DNA of 64,000 bases, from NCBI GenBank assembly GCA_027531395.1, contig JAPZRO010000006.1:124001-188000 (forward strand), in the 5' to 3' direction. Positions 19,551 through 29,051 of the stretch are shown piece after piece. Below the pieces are notes generated by a model. The model was not told the origin of the DNA, did not search any database, and worked only from the letters and a program-made list of their open reading frames with translations. The translations under genes were made by a program, and so were the position numbers. This DNA is from Porphyrobacter sp. Its GTDB lineage: Bacteria > Pseudomonadota > Alphaproteobacteria > Sphingomonadales > Sphingomonadaceae. The number at the start of each line of letters is the position of its first letter. Within the stretch, counting starts at the first letter, position 1.

Positions 19551-21670
19551 CGGGCTCCTCTCGCAAGACGCAGGGAGTTGGCGACCACCACCAGCGAGCT
19601 CACCGACATGGCGATTGCCGCGATCAGCGGGGTGACGAGGCCGAACAGCGCCAGCGGCACGGCAAGCAGGTTGTAGGCGATCGAGAAGGCGAAGTTCTCG
19701 CGCACGATTCGCATCGTCTTTCGCGCCACCCGCACCGCCAGCGCGACGGGCATCAGCTTTTCGCCGATGAACACCGCGTCGGCGGCCTGCTGGCTGGCGT
19801 CCGAGGCCGTTCCGGGCGCGATCGAGGCGTGGGCGGCAGCGAGGGCAGGGCCGTCATTGAGGCCATCGCCCACCATCAGCGGGCGGCGGCCTTGGGCCTT
19901 GAGCGCTTCGAGCGCGGAGAGCTTGGCCTGCGGGCTGGCCTCGGCTTCGGCGGCAAGGCCCAGCTCGCGCGCGAGTGCTTCGACCGGCGCGGCGCGATCG
20001 CCCGACAGGATGCTGGCGGAGACGCCTTGCGCCTTCAGGGCGGCGAGGGTCGCGGCGGCGTCGGTGCGCAGGGGATCGGTAAAGGCGATGATCTGGCGGT
20101 CGGCCCCGATCCTGAGGCAGGTGGCGAGGGTCTCGCCGGCATTCTCGGGTCGTTCGAGCGCGACCGCGAGCCCCTCCCAGCGCCCCGTCAGCCCTTCGCC
20201 GCTGACTTCGCGGACATCGCTGATCGCGGCAGGCTCCACCCCTTCGTGCAGGAGCGTCGCGGCAAGGCCCCGGCTGAGCGGATGGCGGCTCGCCTGCGCC
20301 AGCCCCAGCGCGACCGCGCACTGTGTCTGCGTGAGCGCTCCCACGTCGGCGCGGGGGCTGCCGAGGGTCAGCGTGCCGGTCTTGTCGAGCAGCGCGATAT
20401 CGCATTCGGCGAGGCGCTCCAGCGCGCTCCCGTCTTTCACCAGCAAGCCGCGTCGCAACAGCGCGCCCGAGGCCACCACCTGCGCCGCCGGAACCGCGAG
20501 GCCCATGGCGCAGGGGCAGGTGATGATCAGCACCGCGATGGCGATGACGAGCGACTGGTGCCAGCCCGCGCCCGCGATCATCCAGCCCGCGAAGGCCAGC
20601 GCAGCAAGGCTGTGCACCACCGGCGCATAGAGCCGGCTGGCGCGGTCGGCGATGCGGACATAGGCACTGCGCGATTGCCCCGCCTCGTCCATCAGCCGGG
20701 CGATTTCGGCGAGCGCGGTATCCTCGGCAACGTGGGTCAGGCGGATGCGCAAGGGGGCGGACAGGTTGATTGCGCCGGCGTGCACCACGCTGCCCGGCCC
20801 GACCGGCTCGGGCGCGCTTTCGCCGGTGAGCATGGCATTGTCGATCGCGCTGGCACCATCCACCACCTCGCCATCGGCGGCGAGCGCCTCCCCGGCGGCG
20901 ACCAGCACCAGCATTCCCGGTTCAAGATCGGGGGCGGCCACGCGGCGGGTCGAGCCATCGGGGCCGATCACGCTCGCGCTCTTGCCCATCCGCCCAAGCA
21001 GCGCGCCGATCCCGGCCCGCGTGCGATCCCGCATCACCGCATCGAGCGTGCGCCCGGCGAGCAGGAAGAACAGCAGCATCACCGCGCTTTCGAAATAGGC
21101 GTGACCGCCGCCGGTCATGGTCTCGTAGATGCTGAGGGCGGTGGCGAGGATCACGCCGATGCTGATCGGCACGTCCATGTTGGTGCGCTTGTGGCTCAGC
21201 GCCATCCAGGCGCTGGCGAAGAACGGGCGGCCCGAATAGGCGATCACCGGCAGCGCGATCAGCGCCGACAGCCAGTGGAACAGCTCGCGCGTCGCCCCTT
21301 CCGCCCCCGACCAGATGCTGACCGAGAGCAGCATGATGTTCATCATGCCGAACCCCGCCACGCCCACCGCACGGGTCAGGCGCTGGCGCTCCTTGTCCTC
21401 GATCCCCATCGGGTTCTCGGCCACCGGCTGCGCTTCGAAGCCGAGTTCGCGCAGGGCTTCGGTCAGACGGGTTTCGTCGAGCGCCGGATCGTGCCGTATC
21501 GCCACGCGCTTGGCCGAGAAATTGGCGCGCGCGGCGGCAATGCCGGGGACCTTGGGCAATTCGCGCTCGATCTTGGCGATGCAGCCCGCGCAGCGCATCC
21601 CGGGCACGGTGAAGCGGGTCGAGACGAGCGCGGCGTTGTCCGCTGCGGGGGAGGGCGAGGGTGCGTTCAC
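19547..21670 (-). CDS. ccoI: Copper-translocating P1B-type ATPase CcoI/FixI
   Basis: HMA GMRCAGCIAKIE, CPCAMGLAVP, DKTGTLT, GDGLNDGPAL motifs. Confidence 0.95.
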   Translation of the reverse strand: MNAPSPSPAADNAALVSTRFTVPGMRCAGCIAKIERELPKVPGIAAARANFSAKRVAIRHDPALDETRLTEALRELGFEAQPVAENPMGIEDKERQRLTRAVGVAGFGMMNIMLLSVSIWSGAEGATRELFHWLSALIALPVIAYSGRPFFASAWMALSHKRTNMDVPISIGVILATALSIYETMTGGGHAYFESAVMLLFFLLAGRTLDAVMRDRTRAGIGALLGRMGKSASVIGPDGSTRRVAAPDLEPGMLVLVAAGEALAADGEVVDGASAIDNAMLTGESAPEPVGPGSVVHAGAINLSAPLRIRLTHVAEDTALAEIARLMDEAGQSRSAYVRIADRASRLYAPVVHSLAALAFAGWMIAGAGWHQSLVIAIAVLIITCPCAMGLAVPAAQVVASGALLRRGLLVKDGSALERLAECDIALLDKTGTLTLGSPRADVGALTQTQCAVALGLAQASRHPLSRGLAATLLHEGVEPAAISDVREVSGEGLTGRWEGLAVALERPENAGETLATCLRIGADRQIIAFTDPLRTDAAATLAALKAQGVSASILSGDRAAPVEALARELGLAAEAEASPQAKLSALEALKAQGRRPLMVGDGLNDGPALAAAHASIAPGTASDASQQAADAVFIGEKLMPVALAVRVARKTMRIVRENFAFSIAYNLLAVPLALFGLVTPLIAAIAMSVSSLVVVANSLRLARGAR

Positions 21671-22122
21671 GGCAGCGTGCTCTCTCCGGCCCAGGTGCCT
21701 TGCTGTGCCTCGATGGCGATGCGCATCTGCCAGCGTCCGTCGGCCAGCACCTTGTCCGAAATCCAGCGCCCTTCGCCCGCAGGCGCAAAGGTGAGATGCG
21801 TCGCCTCGCGCGCGCCCAGCGGGCGTTCGGCCTCGGCGGCGACCTTTGCGGCAGCGGGAACTCCGGCGGTGTCGAGCACCACCCGGCCATCGGCGCGCTG
21901 CGATGCCTGCACCTCCCAGCCGAGCTGGCGCGAGGCGTCGGCCTTGGCCAGCCAGTCATTGTAATTTTGGCTGGCGACGTAGGAATTGTCGACCACGGTG
22001 CCGTGGAAGCTGCCGACCGCAAAGCTCGCCATCACCAGATTGACCGCGATGACGATCCCGAAGCCGCCGACGAACACCAGCGCCATGTGCTTGCCGGTGA
22101 ATTTGGCTCTGGTGCTGGTCAT
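21667..22122 (-). CDS. ccoH: FixH family protein
   Basis: 151 aa with TM near N-term; SFHGTVVDNSYVASQNYNDWL motif; between ccoG and ccoI. Confidence 0.9.
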   Translation of the reverse strand: MTSTRAKFTGKHMALVFVGGFGIVIAVNLVMASFAVGSFHGTVVDNSYVASQNYNDWLAKADASRQLGWEVQASQRADGRVVLDTAGVPAAAKVAAEAERPLGAREATHLTFAPAGEGRWISDKVLADGRWQMRIAIEAQQGTWAGESTLP

Positions 22123-23684
22123 TCGTCGTCCTCCGGCATGGCAAAGGTGGTTTCGGCCAGATCGGTCTCGCGCTGTTCGTCGAGACTGGTGAGGCGGAAG
22201 GTGAAGGCGAGGCTGTCGTCCTCGTCGATCCCCGGGGGCAGCATCACATAGGCGCGCACCACTTTGGTCTCGTTGGCGGGCACGGCGATCACCTGCGTCG
22301 GCGCGGCGTCTTCACGGGCGACGGCGTCGGTCCACATCACCGCGCCCTGCGGCAGGCCCATGAGCGCCACTTCCATGTCGCGCGGGCGGGCTTCCATGTT
22401 GCGCAGGCGCAGGGTGTAGGCATTGCGGACCGAGCCGTCCTTGAGCAGCATGAAGGGCGGATTGCGATCGGGCGAGACCGTCAGATCGGTGTGGGTGCGG
22501 GTGCCGAGCGCGAACAGCAGGCCGGCCCCGATCGCGCCCCAGACACCGAAATAGATGAAGATACGCGGGCGCAGCAGCGCCTTCCATGCGGGGGTGGCAG
22601 GCGCGCCGGCGGCTTCGGCCTTGCATTGATCGAGCGTGGCGTAGTCGATCAGCCCGCGCGGGCGGCCGACCTCCTTCATCACCTTGTCGCAGGCGTCGAT
22701 GCACAGCCCGCAGGTGATGCAGCCGATCTGCTGGCCTTCGCGGATGTCGACCCCGGTGGGGCACACCGCGACGCACATGTTGCAGTCGATGCAGTCGCCA
22801 TACTGATCGGGGTTCTTCGCCGCCTTCTTGAGGCTGCCGCGCTGTTCGCCGCGCCAGTCCTTGTAAGTGACGATCAGGCTCTTCTCGTCGAGCATCGCGG
22901 TCTGGATGCGCGGCCAGGGGCACATGTAGATGCACACCTGCTCGCGCATGAAGCCGCCGAGCCAGAAGGTGGTGCCGGTGAGGATCGCGACGGTCGCATA
23001 GGCGACGGGTGCGGCGTTGCCGGTCCAGAAATCCACCGTCAGCGTCGGCGCGTCGGCGAAATACATGATCCACGCGCCGCCGGTCCAGAAGGCGATTGCC
23101 GCATAGACCGCCCACTTGGCGGTGCGCCGCGCGATCTTGGACGCGGTCCACGGTGCCTTGTCGAGCCGGATGCGGGCGTTGCGATCACCGTCGAAGAAGC
23201 GGTCGACATGCTGGAACACATCGGTCCACACGGTCTGGGGGCAGGCATAGCCGCACCACGCACGGCCGACCGCGCTGGTGACGAGGAACAGCCCGATCCC
23301 GGCCATGATCAGCATGCCCGCAACGAAGTAGAATTCGTGCGGCCAGATCTCGATGTCGAACATGTAGAAGCGGCGGTTGGCGAGATCGATCAGCACCGCC
23401 TGATCGGGGGCATAGGGGCCGCGGTCCCAGCGGATCCACGGGGTGACGTAGTAGATCGCCAGGGTGACGAGCATCACCAGCCACTTGAAGCGGCGGAAAG
23501 GGCCGTCGATCCGCTTGTTGTGGATCGTCTTGCCCTTTTCGTAGAGCGCCGAGCCCATGAATCCCACGTCCTCGGCCACGGAGGCGAGGCGCGGGGTCTC
23601 GGCATCGGAACCGAGCGCCCCTGCCCAGTCACGGGGGGGCTCCCCGTGCGGGGTGGGACGCTCGATATCCTTCTGGTCAGCCAT
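22119..23684 (-). CDS. ccoG: Cytochrome c oxidase accessory protein CcoG (FixG)
   Basis: CGYACPQTVWTDVF, CIDCNMCVAVCPTGVDIR, CITCGLCIDACD; start at MADQKDIERP. Confidence 0.95.
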   Translation of the reverse strand: MADQKDIERPTPHGEPPRDWAGALGSDAETPRLASVAEDVGFMGSALYEKGKTIHNKRIDGPFRRFKWLVMLVTLAIYYVTPWIRWDRGPYAPDQAVLIDLANRRFYMFDIEIWPHEFYFVAGMLIMAGIGLFLVTSAVGRAWCGYACPQTVWTDVFQHVDRFFDGDRNARIRLDKAPWTASKIARRTAKWAVYAAIAFWTGGAWIMYFADAPTLTVDFWTGNAAPVAYATVAILTGTTFWLGGFMREQVCIYMCPWPRIQTAMLDEKSLIVTYKDWRGEQRGSLKKAAKNPDQYGDCIDCNMCVAVCPTGVDIREGQQIGCITCGLCIDACDKVMKEVGRPRGLIDYATLDQCKAEAAGAPATPAWKALLRPRIFIYFGVWGAIGAGLLFALGTRTHTDLTVSPDRNPPFMLLKDGSVRNAYTLRLRNMEARPRDMEVALMGLPQGAVMWTDAVAREDAAPTQVIAVPANETKVVRAYVMLPPGIDEDDSLAFTFRLTSLDEQRETDLAETTFAMPEDDE

Positions 23685-24606
23685 CGGTCTCGGCCTTGGG
23701 GGTCTGGGCGACATCGCCGGTGGTTGCCGCTTCCAGAGCGACAGGCGCTGCCTGCTGGCCGCCGCCGCGCGAGTGGACATAGGCAGCGAGCATCTTGATC
23801 GTCACCGGATCGAGCCGCTCGTTCCATGCCGGCATCACGCCGTGGCGGGGAGCGAGGATCTGCTTCTTCACATCGGCCGCCGTGCCGCCGAACAGCCAGA
23901 TCGCATCGTTGAGCGCAGGCGCGCCCATCGCCACCATGCCTTCGCCGCTCGCGCCGTGGCAGGCCGCGCAGTTATCGGCGAACAGCTGTGCGCCGGCGGG
24001 GTTGGGTTTGGCCTTGCCCGAGAGCGAGAGCACATGGCCGGTGACCGCGTCCACCTGCGCGCCCTCGATCACGCCGGCAAAGGCAGGCATGTAGTTCGCG
24101 CGGGTCGCATCGGCGCCTTCCCAGCGGATGCCGTGGGTGATGGTGTATTCGATCTCGCTGAGCGTTCCGCCCCAGATCCAGTCGTCGTCATTGAGGTTGG
24201 GGTAGCCGGCCGAGCCCGCCGCGCCCGCGCCGTGGCACTGCACGCAGTTGACCTTGAACGCCGCCGCGCCGCCCGCAATGGCCTGCGCCATCAGTTCGGG
24301 GTTGTTGCCGAGCGCCTCGATATCTGTCGCGGCGATCTGCTTGAACACGCCCTGGCGCGCGGCCTCGGCAGCGCTCATTTCCCTGGCGAGATCGCCGCGG
24401 CTTGACCAGCCGAGCGTGCCGGCGGTGGCCTTGTCGATCAGCGGCCAGGCCGGATAGAGCACGACATAGACCAGCGCCCAGGCGATGGTGGCGTAGAAGG
24501 TCCACAGCCACCAGCGCGGCAGGGGAGTGTTGAGCTCCTCGATCCCGTCCCATTCGTGGCCGACGGTCTCGGTGCCGGTGGGTTGGTCGATGCGCTTATT
24601 GACCAT
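23677..24606 (-). CDS. ccoP: cbb3 oxidase subunit III (diheme CcoP)
   Basis: Two heme motifs CVQCHG and CAACHG; DEWDGIEELNTPLPRWWLW-type N-terminus (here GHEWDGIEELNTPLPRWWLW). Confidence 0.95.
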   Translation of the reverse strand: MVNKRIDQPTGTETVGHEWDGIEELNTPLPRWWLWTFYATIAWALVYVVLYPAWPLIDKATAGTLGWSSRGDLAREMSAAEAARQGVFKQIAATDIEALGNNPELMAQAIAGGAAAFKVNCVQCHGAGAAGSAGYPNLNDDDWIWGGTLSEIEYTITHGIRWEGADATRANYMPAFAGVIEGAQVDAVTGHVLSLSGKAKPNPAGAQLFADNCAACHGASGEGMVAMGAPALNDAIWLFGGTAADVKKQILAPRHGVMPAWNERLDPVTIKMLAAYVHSRGGGQQAAPVALEAATTGDVAQTPKAETDG

Positions 24607-24760
24607 CGTCGTCATCCTTGAAAATCGAGTGCTTGGCCGCCTCCACATGGCCCTTGGCCGCGGGGCGGAAGTGCCACAGGCACAGCGTCAGATAGAGCGC
24701 GCAGATCACCGCCAGCCCGTAGCTGTCGGCAAAGTGGCGCAGGGTGTCGTAGAAGCTCAC
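24596..24760 (-). CDS. ccoQ: cbb3 oxidase subunit CcoQ (GTG start)
   Basis: 54 codons: (V/M)[56 protein letters not shown] overlaps the ccoO stop (GTGA). Confidence 0.85.
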   Translation of the reverse strand: MSFYDTLRHFADSYGLAVICALYLTLCLWHFRPAAKGHVEAAKHSIFKDDDDGQ

Positions 24761-25521
24761 CGGCCCTTCTCCTTGGTGAGCGCTTCCTGCGCCGCGGCGC
24801 TGTCGACATCGACCAGCGTGCCGAGCATCTGGAGATAGGCGACCAGCGCATCCATCTCGGTCACCCGGGTGGGATCGCCGTCGTAGTCGCGGATCTGCGC
24901 CTTGGGGTAACGCGTGGCGAGATCGCCGGCATCGGCGTTGGGATCGGCCTGCGCGATCAGATCGGCCCCGGCCTTCGCGATGTCGGCATCGGTGTAGGGC
25001 ACGCCGACCCGCCGCAGCGCGGTGAGATTGGCGGCCGGATCGGCAACCTTGAGCTCGGCCTCGGCGAGGAAGGCGTAGCTCGGCATGATGCTCTCCGGCA
25101 CCACCGAACGCGGCGCCTTGAGGTGCTGGACGTGCCAGGCATCCGAATAGCGCCCGCCCACCCGCGCCAGATCCGGCCCGGTGCGCTTGCTGCCCCACTG
25201 GAAGGGGTGATCATACATCGATTCCGCGGCGAGGCTGTAATGGCCGTAGCGTTCGACCTCGTCCCGGAAGGGCCGGATCATCTGGCTGTGGCAGACATAG
25301 CAGCCTTCGCGGATGTAGATGTCGCGGCCCGCCTGCTCAAGCGGGGTGTAGGGGCGCATCCCCTCCACCTTCTCGATGGTGTTGTCGATCCAGAACAGCG
25401 GGGCGATCTCCACGATCCCGCCGACCGCGACCGTCAGCAGCGTTGCTGCGGCAAGCAGCGTAACGTTGCGTTCCAGCTTCTTGTGACCCTCGAAGGGTTC
25501 CTTGCGCGTTGTGTCAGTCAT
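24757..25521 (-). CDS. ccoO: cbb3 oxidase subunit II (CcoO)
   Basis: [12 protein letters not shown] motif; start at [12 protein letters not shown]. Confidence 0.95.
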   Translation of the reverse strand: MTDTTRKEPFEGHKKLERNVTLLAAATLLTVAVGGIVEIAPLFWIDNTIEKVEGMRPYTPLEQAGRDIYIREGCYVCHSQMIRPFRDEVERYGHYSLAAESMYDHPFQWGSKRTGPDLARVGGRYSDAWHVQHLKAPRSVVPESIMPSYAFLAEAELKVADPAANLTALRRVGVPYTDADIAKAGADLIAQADPNADAGDLATRYPKAQIRDYDGDPTRVTEMDALVAYLQMLGTLVDVDSAAAQEALTKEKGR

Positions 25522-25544
25522 TGTTCGCGTTCCTTGGCTCGCGG

Positions 25545-27200
25545 TCATTCGGCCGGTTCGGCGACGATCGGGCGGTCATTGGCTTCGTCATGCGCGGTGT
25601 CGCCCATCGGGGCCTCGTCGCGCTGGTGGCCGAGGATGGTCATCCAGATGTTGTAGACCATGATGATCGCACCGCTGAGGTACATCAGCCCGCCCACGGC
25701 ACGCAGGATGTACATCGGGTGGAGCGCGGCGACGGTGTCGACGAAGCTGTTCACCAGATAGCCGTCCGAGCCGTATTCGCGCCACATCAGGCCCTGGGTG
25801 ATGCCCGCCACCCACATGCTGGCGGCGTAGAAGACGATCCCCAACGTCGCGAGCCAGAAGTGCCAGTTGATCATCCGCAGGCTGTAGAGCCGCGGCTGCT
25901 GCCACAGGCGCGGCACGAGGTAGTAGACGCAGGCGAAGGTGATCATCCCGTTCCACCCCAGCGCGCCGGAATGGACGTGGCCGATGGTCCAGTCGGTGTA
26001 GTGGCTCAGCGAGTTCACCGCCTTGATCGACAGCATCGGGCCTTCGAAGGTGCTCATCCCGTAGAAGGCAAGCGCGAGGACCATCATGCGGATGATCGGA
26101 TCGGTGCGGACCTTGTCCCATGCCCCGTTGAGGGTCATCAGGCCGTTGATCATGCCGCCCCAGCTGGGCATCCACAGCATCACCGAGAACACCATGCCCA
26201 GCGTCTGCGCCCAGTCGGGCAGGGCGGTGTAGTGGAGGTGGTGCGGACCGGCCCAGATGTAGAGGAAGATCAGCGACCAGAAGTGGATGATCGACAGGCG
26301 GTAGGAATAGACCGGCCGCCCGGCCTGCTTGGGCACGAAGTAGTACATCATCGCGAGGAAGCCGGCGGTGAGGAAGAAGCCCACCGCGTTATGGCCGTAC
26401 CACCACTGGGTCAGCGCATCCTGCACGCCGGCGAAGGCGGAATAGCTCTTGGCCCCCATCAGGCTCACCGGCAGCGCGAGGTTGTTGACCACGTGCAGCA
26501 TCGCCACGGTGATGATGAAGGCGAGGAAGAACCAGTTGGCGACGTAGATGTGCGGTTCGTTGCGCTTGAGGATCGTGCCCACGAACACCGCGAGATAGGC
26601 CAGCCAGACGACCGTCAGCCACAGGTCGACATACCATTCGGGCTCGGCATATTCCTTGCCCTGGCTGATGCCGAGCAGGTAGCCGGTTGCCGCCAGCACG
26701 ATGAACAGTTGGTAGCCCCAGAACACGAAGCGCGCGGTGCCGGGCAGGGCCAGCGTGGCGCGGCAGGTGCGCTGGACCACGTAGAAGCTGGTCGCCAGCA
26801 GCGCGTTGCCGCCAAAGGCGAAAATCACCGCCGAGGTGTGCAGCGGACGCAGCCGGCCGAAATTGAACCAAGGTTCGAGGTTGAGCCAGGGGAAGGCGAG
26901 CTGCGCGGCGATGAACACGCCCGCCAGCAGCCCGGCAATGCCCCAGAACATGGTCGCAATCACACCCCAGCGCACGACGTCGTCGTCGTAGCGGCTCGGC
27001 CCCGGAGGCATCCTGAAGATGCTCTGCGCCTTGGCCAGCGGATCATAGGTGCCCAGCGTCGCGATGATCAGGATCACCGCGACCAGAGCAACGATGCCCA
27101 TGTGGATGGCAAACCCGCTGTCCGGGGTCAGCGCGATGGCACTAATGGCTGCGAGCAGGACAAGCGCCCAGACCCCCAGCCGTCTTACGACTGCTTCCAT
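25545..27200 (-). CDS. ccoN: cbb3 oxidase subunit I (CcoN)
   Basis: Heme-copper oxidase subunit I features ([54 protein letters not shown]). Confidence 0.97.
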   Translation of the reverse strand: MEAVVRRLGVWALVLLAAISAIALTPDSGFAIHMGIVALVAVILIIATLGTYDPLAKAQSIFRMPPGPSRYDDDVVRWGVIATMFWGIAGLLAGVFIAAQLAFPWLNLEPWFNFGRLRPLHTSAVIFAFGGNALLATSFYVVQRTCRATLALPGTARFVFWGYQLFIVLAATGYLLGISQGKEYAEPEWYVDLWLTVVWLAYLAVFVGTILKRNEPHIYVANWFFLAFIITVAMLHVVNNLALPVSLMGAKSYSAFAGVQDALTQWWYGHNAVGFFLTAGFLAMMYYFVPKQAGRPVYSYRLSIIHFWSLIFLYIWAGPHHLHYTALPDWAQTLGMVFSVMLWMPSWGGMINGLMTLNGAWDKVRTDPIIRMMVLALAFYGMSTFEGPMLSIKAVNSLSHYTDWTIGHVHSGALGWNGMITFACVYYLVPRLWQQPRLYSLRMINWHFWLATLGIVFYAASMWVAGITQGLMWREYGSDGYLVNSFVDTVAALHPMYILRAVGGLMYLSGAIIMVYNIWMTILGHQRDEAPMGDTAHDEANDRPIVAEPAE

Positions 27201-27253
27201 GATGATGTGTCCCTTCCGTCGGCTTGCCTTAGCAAGCCCCCGCAATCCCGTTT

Positions 27254-27267
27254 TTGATTCAGATCAA
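27254..27267. promoter_or_regulatory. FNR/FixK box upstream of ccoN
   Basis: TTGAT-TCAG-ATCAA, exact consensus match, 54 bp upstream of the ccoN ATG. Confidence 0.88.
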
Positions 27268-27274
27268 ATGCGTG

Positions 27275-28015
27275 TCAGTTTTTGGATGTCGCGCCCGCTT
27301 GACTGTGCTGGCGCCCGGCAAGCCGGGCCAACGCATCGACGTCAGAAAGGCAGACTTTTGAACGGCCTTCGGTCTCGACCAGACCCGCCTCGCGCAGCTC
27401 GGTGAGCTGGCGGCTGACGGTTTCGATCGTGAGGCCAAGGCTGTCGCCGATGTCCCTGCGGCTCATCGGCAGGGCGAAGGCGCAGGCACCCGAAGTGCAG
27501 TTTGCCAGCCGCTCGGCCATCGAGACAAGGAAGTCGGCGATCCGCTGCTGTGCGGATTTGTGGCCCATCTGCATCATCCGCGTGCGGCTGCGATGCAGCG
27601 CCTGCAGGCTGCGCGCGAGCACCGAGCGGAGCACCGCCGGATCGCTCTGGGCTATGTCGAGAAAGCGGTCTGCCGGAAACACCACCAGATCGCAGTCGCT
27701 GAGCGCCACCAGCCGGAAGTCCCCGTCGCTCTGGCGCAGCACCGAAATCATGTCCCCGCCGAAATGGAAGGCCAGCACCTGTCCGCTCGGCGCGTCGGCG
27801 ACCGGCTGGGCGGCGAGCTTGGCAGAACCTTCGGCGATATAGACCAGTCTGTCTTCGCGCGGGTCGGGCGCGAGTTCCTCGCCCTTGGCGAGATGCAGGC
27901 AAAAGCCGATCGCGCACAGCCTGTCGGCCGTCAGCGCGTCGCCGGTTCCAGGGGGCAGAGCATCACGGAAGGCCTCCATGCATTCCTGCCCGTATGAGGT
28001 GCTGATCGTTGCCAT
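27275..28015 (-). CDS. Crp/Fnr family transcriptional regulator
   Basis: cNBD-like N-term plus HTH SLGLTIETVSRQLTELREAGLV (ETVSR recognition helix); several N-terminal Cys; start at MATISTSYG. Confidence 0.88.
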   Translation of the reverse strand: MATISTSYGQECMEAFRDALPPGTGDALTADRLCAIGFCLHLAKGEELAPDPREDRLVYIAEGSAKLAAQPVADAPSGQVLAFHFGGDMISVLRQSDGDFRLVALSDCDLVVFPADRFLDIAQSDPAVLRSVLARSLQALHRSRTRMMQMGHKSAQQRIADFLVSMAERLANCTSGACAFALPMSRRDIGDSLGLTIETVSRQLTELREAGLVETEGRSKVCLSDVDALARLAGRQHSQAGATSKN

Positions 28016-28052
28016 GATGGTGCTGCAATGCCGCGCGCAAAGGCAAAGGTCT

Positions 28053-28066
28053 TTGATCCCGATCAA
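28053..28066. promoter_or_regulatory. FNR/FixK box between fnr-like gene and ompW
   Basis: TTGAT-CCCG-ATCAA, exact consensus match, in divergent intergenic region. Confidence 0.87.
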
Positions 28067-28162
28067 TGAGCGAGAGCACTTTCCGGGGCTATCGGGCCTC
28101 CACAGGCAGCAAACATCCTGGGTCGCGGAGGGCGGCCACTGCTGCCGATGAGGACGGATAGA

Positions 28163-28861
28163 ATGAAGACTTTTCTGATGGTTGCCAACACTGCTCTGGC
28201 CGGTGCGGCTCTGGCGCTCGCCGCGACCCCGGCGATGGCGCAGGATGGCGAGGCCGACCGGGCCGGAGATATCCAGCTCAAGGTGCTCGGCACTGCGGTG
28301 CTGCCCGACGGCAAGATCACCGACATCAACGTCAATCTGCCGGGTCTGCCGGCCACCACCCAGACCAAGGCGAGCGACAATTTCGTGCCGACCATCGCGG
28401 TGGAATGGTTCGTCACCGACAATGTCTCGATCGAGACCATCGCCGGGGTGACCCAGCATGACGTCGATGCCACCGCCGGCCTGCCCGTGGGTGCCGAACT
28501 GGTCTCGGACGCGCTGCTGCTGCCCGCCACCGTCACCGCGAAGTATCACTTCGATCTCGGCGGGGTGAAGCCCTATGTTGGCGGGGGCGTGGCCTATTTC
28601 ATCTGGCTCAAGGACGATCCGGGCGCAGCCACCCTGCCGCTGGGCGTGACCGATACCGATCTGTCGGACGAATTCGGCTTCGCGCTACAGGCCGGCTTCG
28701 ACGTGCCGCTGGGCGACAACGGCTTTGGCCTGACCTTCGATGCCAAGCGCTACTTCATCGACACCACCGCCCGCTGGTACGTGGGCAACACGCTGGCGAT
28801 CGAGACCGAGCATAAGCTGGATCCGTGGGTGCTGAGCGCCGGGGTGTCCTACCGCTTCTGA
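28163..28861 (+). CDS. ompW: OmpW family outer membrane protein
   Basis: Signal peptide then OmpW-like sequence (LPATVTAKYHFDLGGVKPYVGGGVAY), C-terminal YRF. Confidence 0.9.
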   Translation: MKTFLMVANTALAGAALALAATPAMAQDGEADRAGDIQLKVLGTAVLPDGKITDINVNLPGLPATTQTKASDNFVPTIAVEWFVTDNVSIETIAGVTQHDVDATAGLPVGAELVSDALLLPATVTAKYHFDLGGVKPYVGGGVAYFIWLKDDPGAATLPLGVTDTDLSDEFGFALQAGFDVPLGDNGFGLTFDAKRYFIDTTARWYVGNTLAIETEHKLDPWVLSAGVSYRF

Positions 28862-28882
28862 GGCAGGACAAGGTCCAGCACG

Positions 28883-28918
28883 AGCCCCGCCAGCCGGTAA
28901 GCGGTTGGCGGGGTTTTT
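28883..28918 (+). terminator. Rho-independent terminator (ompW)
   Basis: AGCCCCGCCAGCCG-GTAAG-CGGTTGGCGGGGTTTTT hairpin plus T-tract (one G-T pair). Confidence 0.8.
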
Positions 28919-28942
28919 GCTGCATGGGAAGCGGGCATTGCG

Positions 28943-28986
28943 GGGTCATTGTCTGATCATGCACGGGTCATTGTCGGTGATGTGCA
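28943..28986. repeat. Two degenerate 22-bp direct repeats
   Basis: GGGTCATTGTCTGATCATGCAC / GGGTCATTGTCGGTGATGTGCA, head to tail, just upstream of the parS palindrome. Confidence 0.55.
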
Positions 28987-29004
28987 GGGATGAAACGCCA
29001 AAAC

Positions 29005-29030
29005 GGCGATGTTTCACGTGAAACATCGCC
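29005..29030. promoter_or_regulatory. parS: parS centromere-like site (ParB binding)
   Basis: 26-bp perfect palindrome GGCGATGTTTCACGTGAAACATCGCC containing the 16-bp parS consensus TGTTTCACGTGAAACA at 29010-29025; intergenic. Confidence 0.92.
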
Positions 29031-29051
29031 AGATTGGTTCGCTTGGCGGGG

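Noticed and set aside
27275-28549. Full 424-aa reading of the Crp/Fnr ORF
   Set aside because: The N-terminal 178 residues run antisense through the FNR box and the start of ompW; start MATISTSYG at 28015 fits family length.
29005-29030. 26-bp palindrome as a transcription terminator
   Set aside because: No loop and no T-tract, AT-containing centre, exact parS consensus; ompW already has its own terminator at 28883-28918.
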